Shown one piece after another: positions 1 to 6,514 of a DNA stretch of 21,264 nt (position 1 is its first letter; each line of letters opens with the position of its first letter). Below the pieces are notes generated by a model. The model had not been told where the DNA came from, made no database searches, and worked only from the letters and a program-made list of their open reading frames with translations. The DNA is from a virus. The translations under genes were made by a program, and so were the position numbers. Where the stretch lies: IMG/VR virus record IMGVR_UViG_3300037502_001852, positions 1-21,264 of that record; one strand, 5' to 3'.

Positions 1-612
1 TTCATCAAGCAGTGGGAAGGGATGCGCCTCGAAGCCTACAAGTGTTCTGCTGGCGTCTGGACTATCGGTTACGGACATACGCGCACGGCGCGCCCTGGTC
101 TGCATATCACCAGGGAGAAGGCAGAGGCTCTGCTGATCGAGGACCTGCGCGTCTTTGAGGCGGCGGTGGATGATGCCGTCATGGTGCCGCTGACCAACAA
201 CCAGTTCGCTGCCCTGGTGTCCTGGACATTCAATGTCGGCGTTGGCGCTATGCGCCAGTCCACGCTCGTCAAGCGGCTCAACGACGGTGATTACGCCTCG
301 GTTCCGGCACAGTTGGCTCGCTGGAATAAAGTGAAGGGTAAGCCCAACACCGGCCTTGCGAACCGCCGTGCAGCGGAAGCAGGTCTGTGGGCGCGCGGTG
401 AGTTCGTCACCAGCCGGGATGTGGCTCCTACCGCCCCTACCGAAACTACGGCGCCCATGGAGGCTGCCAAGTGGGGCGGCATGGCTGCTGCGGCGGCGAC
501 AGCCGCCCCTGCGATATCCTCTCTCGGTGATCTCCACTGGAGCGTTGGCGTGGCTATCGTGGCGGGCGCGGTGGCGCTCGCTGGTATCTGGCTCCTCAAG
601 CGGAGGCACTGA
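1..612 (+). CDS. Endolysin, GH24 lysozyme, 5'-truncated, with C-terminal membrane segment
   Basis: This is a peptidoglycan-cleaving phage lysozyme (muramidase). The reading frame is open from base 1 and the family signature begins before the first in-frame ATG at 22, so the true start lies outside the window. Counting from the first visible codon, E6, C15 and T21 fit the GH24 catalytic pattern E-8aa-(D/C)-5aa-T, and the core reads YKCSAGVWTIGYGHT. The C-terminus has an Ala/Pro/Thr-rich linker (about 418-500) and then a hydrophobic stretch at about 538-600 ending in KRRH, which looks like one transmembrane helix. A membrane-anchored C-terminus differs from the usual soluble or N-terminal SAR endolysin. 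The stop overlaps the next start (TGATG, 610-614). The family call is firm; the topology is inferred. Confidence 0.93.
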   Translation, partial: FIKQWEGMRLEAYKCSAGVWTIGYGHTRTARPGLHITREKAEALLIEDLRVFEAAVDDAVMVPLTNNQFAALVSWTFNVGVGAMRQSTLVKRLNDGDYASVPAQLARWNKVKGKPNTGLANRRAAEAGLWARGEFVTSRDVAPTAPTETTAPMEAAKWGGMAAAAATAAPAISSLGDLHWSVGVAIVAGAVALAGIWLLKRRH

Positions 613-836
613 TGTTCACGGCGCTGTGGATTCGCTTCCAGCCATGGGTTGCAGCCGCAGGTCTCGCGCTTGGAGCGCTCGTCTCTGCCTTCGTGGTAGG
701 GCGGAAGTCCGGCGGTGAGCGTGTCCGCGCGCAGGCAGCGGCTACGGAGCAAGAGGCTAGGAGGGACGGTGATGCGGCTGCTCGTGATGCTGAGCGCACT
801 GGTGCTTCTGACAGGCTGCGCTCAGGAAGTTTCTAG
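612..836 (+). CDS. i-spanin (Rz-like inner-membrane spanin subunit)
   Basis: This 74-residue protein has one N-terminal hydrophobic segment (about residues 8-29, WVAAAGLALGALVSAFVVG). It is followed by a charged Ala/Arg/Glu-rich helix likely to form a coiled coil in the periplasm. It starts in the stop codon of the lysozyme gene, and the lipoprotein gene at 772 starts within its 3' end in another frame. That nested order is the classic Rz/Rz1 layout. The protein is short for an Rz. The call rests on topology and position, not on a sequence match. Confidence 0.72.
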   Translation: MFTALWIRFQPWVAAAGLALGALVSAFVVGRKSGGERVRAQAAATEQEARRDGDAAARDAERTGASDRLRSGSF

Positions 837-978
837 CAGGCCGTGCCCGCGCGTGACGGAGTTCCCGCGTGATCTTCAGGTCCAGGCAGCGGATGAACTC
901 CAGAACGCCCCGGCACTGCGTACTATGATGGACGCCATGGCGGCTGACCGGGCGTTCAACCGGGCCATATGTAAGTAG
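772..978 (+). CDS. o-spanin (Rz1-like outer-membrane lipoprotein)
   Basis: This 68-residue lipoprotein has a signal peptide ending in a lipobox (LLTG-C16), so the mature form would be about 53 residues anchored to the outer membrane by Cys16. The ATG at 772 is chosen over upstream in-frame starts because the signal peptide begins there and AGGAGGGA (759-766) lies at proper spacing. The mature part (CPRVTEFPRDLQ, then PALRTMMDAM and a C-terminal RAICK) resembles small podophage spanin lipoproteins. It overlaps the i-spanin gene by 65 bases. Together they would fuse inner and outer membranes at the end of lysis. Confidence 0.8.
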   Translation: MRLLVMLSALVLLTGCAQEVSSRPCPRVTEFPRDLQVQAADELQNAPALRTMMDAMAADRAFNRAICK

Positions 979-1056
979 TCTTTCGGTAGCGCATACGCTA
1001 TGAAAGTAAACGTCCCGCCGCTTACATACCGGCAGGCATACAGAAGGGAACCTACA
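979..1056 (+). other. Intergenic gap with a weak hairpin (987-1000)
   Basis: This 78-base stretch is the largest plus-strand gap. It contains a small perfect inverted repeat, TAGCG-cata-CGCTA (987-1000), with no T-run after it, so it is not a convincing terminator. No promoter is recognisable. AGAAGGGA at 1042-1049 is the ribosome binding site of the next gene. Confidence 0.4.
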
Positions 1057-1203
1057 ATGCCTGGAAGCATGATGTCTGGTAAGAAGATGCCGTCCTATCA
1101 GAAGGGCGGGATGGTCAAGGGCTTCAAGCCGTGCGCTGGATGCCCGTCCCCTGCCAAGTGCCGCGCCGCTGGCAAGTGCGCAATGGCTGGCAAGAAGAAG
1201 TAA
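1057..1203 (+). CDS. Small basic Cys-rich protein with MPSYQKGG motif
   Basis: The ATG at 1057 is preferred over ATG 1000 because AGAAGGGA (1042-1049) precedes it, giving 48 residues. Four cysteines are spaced C-x2-C-x5-C-x5-C and the C-terminus is Lys-rich, so metal binding is possible. The N-terminal half contains MPSYQKGGMV, a motif that recurs twice in the protein at 3982-4788, which hints at a shared interaction or structural role. Its stop overlaps the start of the large tail gene (TAATG, 1201-1205). Similar tiny basic proteins occur among phage structural genes, but no function is known to me. Confidence 0.7.
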   Translation: MPGSMMSGKKMPSYQKGGMVKGFKPCAGCPSPAKCRAAGKCAMAGKKK

Positions 1204-3632
1204 TGTCCTCGATCAAGATCACCCGGTTTCTTGGTACTGCTCCGAAGAACGCTTCGGAGTTGCTTACTGATACGGCGGCTCAGGTCGCGCGTAACTGTAA
1301 ACTGTACTCGGGTGACTTGATCCCATACCCCCAGCCTACCATCGTGGCGAACGCTGGTAGGACTGGAACTCTGCGCACGCTCTACGCGCTGCGCGACCCG
1401 GATACCGACGCTCTCAAGTGGCTCACCTGGACGAACACGGTCGATATCGTGACTCCTGCCGTCGATGAGTTCGGAGAGCAGCGGTTCTACTACACGGGCG
1501 ATGGCGCCCCGAAGGTCAGCACCTACGCCAAGGCTGTGCAGGGTGTCGGGCCATACCCAGTGGCCGGTGGCTACTACGACCTTGGCTTACCGCTCCCCAC
1601 CATAAAGCCAACGACGGCTGCGACCGCGTTCACTGCGGTGTCCACCACCTCGTTCGCGCGTGCTGCGGGCAATAACGTCACCCTGGTAACCAGTTCTGCG
1701 CATAACCTGAAGTCCGGTGCGCTCATCACAGTGTCCGGCTTCTCGTTCCGCAACGGGACGTACTCGCGCGCTGGTAACACCATCACGGTGACGATCACCG
1801 GGCACGGCCTCTCTAGTGGTGCTGACATCTTCCTCAGGTTCACTTCTGGCACGGCCACGTCCAACACGTACACGATCACCGTAACCGGTGTGGATACGTT
1901 CACCTGTACTGATAGTGTGTCTGGCTCTACGTCTGGTAACGTGGGCTGGGATATCAGCGATCTCAACACGACCGCTGAAGTCACTGTCATCAACTCTACT
2001 ACGCTCAGGTATTTCTCTGTCGGGCCTATCGTAGCAACCACGTCCAACACGGATGGTAAGGTTGACCTCGGCGGGCAAATCCAGGCGCGCACCTACCTCT
2101 ACACCTGGATCACCGGATGGGAGGAGGAGTCCATCGGCTCTGAGCCATCGGACGCCCTGTTCATCAAAGAGGGTCAGGTTGTAACCGTCACCAGCCTCCC
2201 GAGCCTGCCACCGTCCGGCGACAACTTCATCCGTGGTATTCGTCTGTACCGTACCCTGGCTGGTACCACGGACGCGGACTACTTCCGCTTGGCGACCCTG
2301 TGGTTCCCCAATGACATTACAGTCGTGGAGCGCGACGACAACGTATCCATCGTCACGCTCGCCTACCCGCACAAGTTGTTCAAGGGTGACAGGTTCAAGA
2401 TCAGCGGGTGCAGCGACAGTTCGTTCGACATAACCGGCGGCATAGTTACCAATATTGTAGATAACTACACGTTTGCGTATGCCCAGACGGCCTCTGATGT
2501 GGCAATCACGTCGGCTACTGGCACGCTGTACTATGATGTCTCGGAGAACCCTCCGACCAGCACTGCGCGCTACTGGGGCGATGGATCGGACTACTCGTTC
2601 ACGGACGACTTCGACTACAGGTCGCTGTCGCTCGTCCTGCGCTCCAATGAGTACGCAGCGCCGCCTGCGGGTCTCCAGGGGCTGACCATCATCCAGAACA
2701 ACATCCTGGCTGGGTTCGTCGGGAACACGCTGTACTTCTGCGAGCCTGGGCTGTTCCACGCTTGGCCGAGTGGGTATGAGCGTTCGTTCGATAGCAACAT
2801 CGTCGGACTGGCCCAGATCGGCGGTAACCTACTGGTGATGACGGAGGACTACCCTTACGTCCTCTCTGGGTCCAGCCCGGCAGTCATGTCACAGGCGCGG
2901 TTGTCCTCGCGCTACCCATGTCTGAACCGGCGCAGCATTGTCGAGGCGAGCTTCGGCGTGGTGTACGCCACCCATGATGGACTGGCGCTGTATGCGCCGT
3001 CCTCGGCGGCTCAGCTTCTCACTCGTCTCGTCCATAGCAGCGACACCTGGAACGCGGCCTACGATCCATCGACGCTGGTTGCTACGGCCTACAAGGACAC
3101 ATACGTCGCGTCGCACTCCACGGCCTCCATCGTTCTGGAGCCTGGAGATGGTAGGAACCCGCCGACCTTTGTGGACAACGACTTCCTGTTCACTGCGACG
3201 TGGTATGATCCTATCACCAACAACTTGTACGCAGTGTCCGGTACCAACGGCGACATCTACCAGTGGGACAATCTGGCTCAGCCAAACAGCACCATGACGT
3301 GGAAGTCCAAGACGTTCGTGACCAAGGACTTCACCAACATTGGTGCCGCGCGCGTCATCGCTGACTACACTGGTGTCGCTGGCTCGTCCTTCTGGGAAGA
3401 TGTCGATACCAACTGGGAAGCGACTGAAGAACTGTGGAACGCGGCAGACCCGATCACGTTCAGGCTGTATGTGGACAAGAACCTGATATTCACTACAACG
3501 CAGTCGAACAACAACGTGTTTCGCCTACCAGCGGGCTACAAGTCCGATACCTTTGAGGTTGGAATTGATAGCCTTGTGCGCGTGCGCGCGATACACATTG
3601 GCGACACACCGACTAGCCTGAGGACCGCGTGA
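1203..3632 (+). CDS. Large tail/virion protein, nozzle-like family, with HGL-type (E1-FCCH-like) beta modules
   Basis: This 809-residue protein is a virion component. The start ATG at 1203 overlaps the upstream stop; an upstream in-frame ATG at 1131 lies in the Cys-rich gene and is rejected. Recognisable family features include FYYTGDGAPKV near the N-terminus and the segment around residues 512-525 (FCEPGLFHAWPSGY), followed by a YPYVLSG motif and a GVVYATHDGL motif. These are typical of a widespread podophage/prophage tail protein with a repeated beta-sheet, propeller-like body, so a T7 gp12-like nozzle role is plausible. Three inserted modules (about residues 156-190, 192-250 and 380-444) have the pattern H-[GNK]-L-x-x-G, a beta strand, then a T-F-[TA] strand. 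These match domains often labelled E1-FCCH in phage tail proteins. The nozzle role is inferred. Confidence 0.82.
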   Translation: MSSIKITRFLGTAPKNASELLTDTAAQVARNCKLYSGDLIPYPQPTIVANAGRTGTLRTLYALRDPDTDALKWLTWTNTVDIVTPAVDEFGEQRFYYTGDGAPKVSTYAKAVQGVGPYPVAGGYYDLGLPLPTIKPTTAATAFTAVSTTSFARAAGNNVTLVTSSAHNLKSGALITVSGFSFRNGTYSRAGNTITVTITGHGLSSGADIFLRFTSGTATSNTYTITVTGVDTFTCTDSVSGSTSGNVGWDISDLNTTAEVTVINSTTLRYFSVGPIVATTSNTDGKVDLGGQIQARTYLYTWITGWEEESIGSEPSDALFIKEGQVVTVTSLPSLPPSGDNFIRGIRLYRTLAGTTDADYFRLATLWFPNDITVVERDDNVSIVTLAYPHKLFKGDRFKISGCSDSSFDITGGIVTNIVDNYTFAYAQTASDVAITSATGTLYYDVSENPPTSTARYWGDGSDYSFTDDFDYRSLSLVLRSNEYAAPPAGLQGLTIIQNNILAGFVGNTLYFCEPGLFHAWPSGYERSFDSNIVGLAQIGGNLLVMTEDYPYVLSGSSPAVMSQARLSSRYPCLNRRSIVEASFGVVYATHDGLALYAPSSAAQLLTRLVHSSDTWNAAYDPSTLVATAYKDTYVASHSTASIVLEPGDGRNPPTFVDNDFLFTATWYDPITNNLYAVSGTNGDIYQWDNLAQPNSTMTWKSKTFVTKDFTNIGAARVIADYTGVAGSSFWEDVDTNWEATEELWNAADPITFRLYVDKNLIFTTTQSNNNVFRLPAGYKSDTFEVGIDSLVRVRAIHIGDTPTSLRTA

Positions 3633-3982
3633 TGGCACGCTTCACTGGTATCCCGGAAATCCCCCAGGGTGGCATCGACGACTGGCAGTACCGCACGCTC
3701 GACACTCTCAAGCAGAACGTCGAGCTTCTGGCTGGTATTCGTGGCGAGGCTGATGGTGCAAGTGCGGCTGTCCTCCGTTCTTCTGTGACGACGCGCGCCC
3801 CGACATCGGCCAACTTTCAGGGCTTGTCCGCAACCGGCGCTGGCTTTACCATCTCGAACGTACAAGTTCCGTCGCTGGATGATTACACGGCGCTGCTACG
3901 TGATTTCCAGGCGTTGGCCCAGGACGTGGCCAATCTGCGTACAACGGTTGCGTCGCTCATCAATCAGATTCGGGGGTCGTGA
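3632..3982 (+). CDS. Small virion-associated protein (MARFTGIPEIPQG family)
   Basis: This 116-residue protein starts at ATG 3632, which overlaps the previous stop (TGATG) and has GAGG at 3620-3623. A GTG at 3629 is an alternative. The N-terminus (FTGIPEIPQGGIDDWQY then LKQNVELLAG) is a pattern I recognise from small podophage proteins next to this tail gene. The C-terminal third (SLDDYTALLRDFQALAQDVA and onward) is helical and coiled-coil-like. It is probably a structural or tail-assembly accessory. No enzyme motif is visible, and the exact role is unknown. Confidence 0.7.
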   Translation: MARFTGIPEIPQGGIDDWQYRTLDTLKQNVELLAGIRGEADGASAAVLRSSVTTRAPTSANFQGLSATGAGFTISNVQVPSLDDYTALLRDFQALAQDVANLRTTVASLINQIRGS

Positions 3983-4788
3983 TGGCTTACCAAACTTCTT
4001 CTGATCTCCCGCCCGCCCTGGCCAGCCTGCTGAACGTCGGCAACACGCCCACCATGGCGATGCCGCCCATGGGGATCGCAACAGCGGCGATGCCCGCTGG
4101 TCCTGGTCAGATGCCGTCCTATCAGGTCGGTGGTATGGTTGGTCCCGGTGGTATGCCGATCCGCGCTGGTGCAAGCCAGATTCCCATGATGGGCGCCGCT
4201 GGCGCTATGCCGACTCAGGGTATGCCTCAGATGCAGCCCGCCACTGGTGGCCTTGCTGGCCTCGCTCCTCAGGGCGCTGCGCAGCAGAACCTTCGCCCGG
4301 AACAGATCATCCCCGAAGCGCAGCGCTTCGTGCAGCAGCACCCGCAGCAGGTGCAGCAGATCATGGCGCAGGTCCAGCAGATCATCCAGTCCGGCGAAAT
4401 CAGCGCCGAGGATTTGAACTTGATCGTCCAGATGGCTCGTACTGCTGCGACGAACCCATCCATGTACCCGCAACTTCGCCAGATCGCCATTCAGCGCGGA
4501 CTTGCTGACCCAGAAGAAATCAGCGAGCAGTTTGATGCTGGCCTGATCTTCGTCCTGGTGCTCCTCGGTGAAGTGATGCAGGCCGGTATGATCTCTGGTC
4601 AGGCGCAGCAGGGCGGCCAGATGCCGTCCTTCAAGCGTGGCGGTATGGTGCCAGGAGAGGAAGTCAGTCGCCCCGTCGTGGCTCAGGTGCATGAGGGTGA
4701 GTACGTCATCCCCGCTCACATTGTGCGCGCCAAGGGGACTGAGTTCTTCGACAAGATGCTCCAGGCTCATGCAAAACCCAAGGATTGA
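3982..4788 (+). CDS. Met/Gln/Pro-rich virion protein with HEGEYVIPAHIVRAKG C-terminal motif
   Basis: This protein has 268 residues from ATG 3982 (TGATG overlap with the previous gene). The N-terminal 110 residues are Met-, Pro-, Gly- and Gln-rich and look disordered. A helical middle (EQIIPEAQRFVQQHPQQVQQ, then NLIVQMARTAATN) follows. The C-terminus carries AQVHEGEYVIPAHIVRAKGT and FFDKML, a motif common to phage structural proteins in tail gene clusters. MPSYQVGGMV and MPSFKRGGMV repeat the motif of the Cys-rich miniprotein at 1057. It is likely a virion or tail-assembly protein. The biochemical role is unknown. Confidence 0.7.
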   Translation: MAYQTSSDLPPALASLLNVGNTPTMAMPPMGIATAAMPAGPGQMPSYQVGGMVGPGGMPIRAGASQIPMMGAAGAMPTQGMPQMQPATGGLAGLAPQGAAQQNLRPEQIIPEAQRFVQQHPQQVQQIMAQVQQIIQSGEISAEDLNLIVQMARTAATNPSMYPQLRQIAIQRGLADPEEISEQFDAGLIFVLVLLGEVMQAGMISGQAQQGGQMPSFKRGGMVPGEEVSRPVVAQVHEGEYVIPAHIVRAKGTEFFDKMLQAHAKPKD

Positions 4789-5200
4789 GCATCTATCTCC
4801 AGCGCAAATAGACGCGCTGTGGCCAGAGATAAAGGACCTGATCGCTAGGTTGGAGGATGACGGGTCGCTGCTGTATAAGCCGCCGTCTCCTAACTATATA
4901 TACATGACACTCAAGGCTGGGATATCTCATGCACTTGCGGCTTTTAGCGGCGATAAGTTGTCTCTGATCCTGGTGTTTGAGTTTGTGCCGTCCGATGAGG
5001 GTAAAGTAGCAAGTATATCTGTCCTGGCGGGCAAGAACATAGTCAAGTTCAAGGTTCTGTACTGGAACGACATACTGACTTGGTTCAAAGAAGCCGGTGC
5101 AGTTGGGGTCTCGGCCTGCGCAGACGAGCGCCTCGCTAGTATCTACTTACGCAAGTTTGGGTTTACCCACACATGCGTTCACGTTAGCATGAGGTTATAG
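4769..5200 (+). CDS. GNAT-like (acetyltransferase-fold) protein among virion genes
   Basis: The ATG at 4769 gives 143 residues and overlaps the end of the previous gene by 20 bases. A longer frame from 4637 lies wholly within that gene and is rejected. The N-terminus (IEHLSPAQIDALWPEIKDLI) and the end (ASIYLRKFGFTHTCVHVSMR) match the pattern of small GNAT-fold proteins often found between podophage tail and internal-core genes. The C-terminal Y-L-R-K-x-G-F corresponds to the usual GNAT tail. I do not see the canonical acetyl-CoA pyrophosphate loop (R/Q-x-x-G-x-G/A), so catalysis is doubtful. Base composition is more AT-rich than its neighbours (30 of 60 G+C at 4981-5040). Confidence 0.6.
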   Translation: MQNPRIEHLSPAQIDALWPEIKDLIARLEDDGSLLYKPPSPNYIYMTLKAGISHALAAFSGDKLSLILVFEFVPSDEGKVASISVLAGKNIVKFKVLYWNDILTWFKEAGAVGVSACADERLASIYLRKFGFTHTCVHVSMRL

Positions 5201-5209
5201 GAGATCGCC

Positions 5210-6496
5210 ATGGGCAAGGTAGCTAAGGGGATTGGCCGCGCTTTTGGTGGCAACAAGGGGCTGGCTACTATCATCGGCGTGGTGGCCTCCATTGCTATTC
5301 CCTTCGCTGCCCCGGCCATTGCTACAGCGATTGGAGCTTCCGGTCTCCTAGGCTCAACTCTTGTTGGTGCTGCCCTGGGTGCGGGCGCAGGCGCGCTGAG
5401 TGGGTCGTTGACAGGTGATCTAGGTAGAGGTGCCTTGCTAGGCGGCCTCGGTGGCGCTGTCGGTGGATTCACTGGCGGGGGTGGCATAAGCTCTATCTTC
5501 GGAGGTGGCGCGCCCGCCGCTGGTGCTGCTGGTACTACTGGTGCTGGGGCACTGGACCCACTTGCCGCTGGCTACCAAGGCGCCGAAAGCGTCGGTGGAC
5601 TCGCTGGTTATCAGGGTGTTGGATTAGGCCCTGCCAACCCAAACATCGGCGCAACTGGCATCTCGTCTGCGGTTACCGGACCCGTTTCACCGATGTTCGG
5701 TCCTCCTGTCCCGACAGCAGAAGGTGCTGCTAACGCTGCGGCTGCGGCTGCTGAGACTGCCGCGCCTGCGGCTGCTGCTTCTGGTATCGGGTCCGGTGCT
5801 CAGGGCGCTGCACCACAGGCGGCGCTCTCTACTGTGAAACCAGAACCGGCAGGTTTTGGTTCGCGGTTCATGACCGGGCTTACCGGCCCTGGTGTATCCA
5901 AGACCGCTGGTGCGGCAGCAACTTCTCCCAGCATCTTCACTGCTGAAGGTCTTGGTGCCGCCGTTGGGCGCCTCGCCTCTCCGACCGGTCTCGCCAGTGT
6001 CGGCCAGCTTGCTGTGACGATGTTCAACAAGCCTGAGAGCGGCCTCACTCCTGAGGAACGCGCTTACCTCGATGAGACGCGCCAGCTTGCCGGGACCAAC
6101 CAAGACCTGTTCAATGAGCGTGTGTCGGCTGCGCGTCGTATCATCCAGTCCGGTCAGGCCAACCCAGAGCAGGCTTATGCCCAGGCTCAGATAAACACGG
6201 AGCGTCGGTTCCGCGAAGCGGGTCTGCGCAGCCAAGCGGATGAACGTCGCGCTCTGATCGAAGGCGCCCGCCTTGGTGCTCTCGCTGTACCGGCAGAACA
6301 GTCGCGTGCTGCACAGACTACATCGGCTGGACTCCAGGCTATGCCGACCACGGCACCCATGGGGCCATCGTCCTACGGCCTCGCCGTTGCGCGCGACGCG
6401 GAGCGCAGGCGCGCACAGTACTCGTCTGATCTTGCGCGCGGCATCGGTGGTCTTGCTGGCGCTCTCGGTGGTAACCGTTCGACCCTGTTCGGCTGA
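5210..6496 (+). CDS. Gly/Ala-rich internal virion (ejection) protein, gp14-like
   Basis: This 428-residue protein has a good ribosome binding site (AGGAG, about 5199-5204) before ATG 5210. Residues 18-65 are a long run of small hydrophobic residues (IIGVVASIAIPFAAPAIATA) that could insert in a membrane. They are followed by a Gly-rich stretch to about residue 100, an Ala/Pro-rich middle, and a helical charged C-terminal third (NQDLFNERVSAARRIIQSGQ, then ERRFREAGLRSQADERRAL). This composition and the position just before two other large internal-type proteins resemble the small membrane-active ejection proteins of podophages. The assignment is by architecture and gene order; no close homolog is recognised. 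Confidence 0.65.
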   Translation: MGKVAKGIGRAFGGNKGLATIIGVVASIAIPFAAPAIATAIGASGLLGSTLVGAALGAGAGALSGSLTGDLGRGALLGGLGGAVGGFTGGGGISSIFGGGAPAAGAAGTTGAGALDPLAAGYQGAESVGGLAGYQGVGLGPANPNIGATGISSAVTGPVSPMFGPPVPTAEGAANAAAAAAETAAPAAAASGIGSGAQGAAPQAALSTVKPEPAGFGSRFMTGLTGPGVSKTAGAAATSPSIFTAEGLGAAVGRLASPTGLASVGQLAVTMFNKPESGLTPEERAYLDETRQLAGTNQDLFNERVSAARRIIQSGQANPEQAYAQAQINTERRFREAGLRSQADERRALIEGARLGALAVPAEQSRAAQTTSAGLQAMPTTAPMGPSSYGLAVARDAERRRAQYSSDLARGIGGLAGALGGNRSTLFG

Positions 6497-6514
6497 TCGG
6501 GCCAGGAGGTCCTC

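Noticed and set aside
715-771. Longer form of the o-spanin
   Set aside because: It would put Arg-rich residues before the signal peptide. ATG 772 has the ribosome binding site and the signal peptide.
1131-1202. Upstream in-frame start for the large tail protein
   Set aside because: The extra 24 residues lie within the Cys-rich miniprotein gene and look unrelated to protein sequence. ATG 1203 overlaps the stop, as at neighbouring junctions.
1587-2759. Minus-strand open frame (390 codons) opposite the tail gene
   Set aside because: Arg/Val-rich translation without domains. The plus-strand protein here matches a known family.
4637-4768. Longer form of the GNAT-like protein
   Set aside because: This part lies entirely inside the preceding gene and the family-like sequence begins at the ATG at 4769.
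3964-4770. Minus-strand open frame rich in His and Leu
   Set aside because: It mirrors the Met/Gln-rich plus-strand gene almost end to end, which explains its composition.
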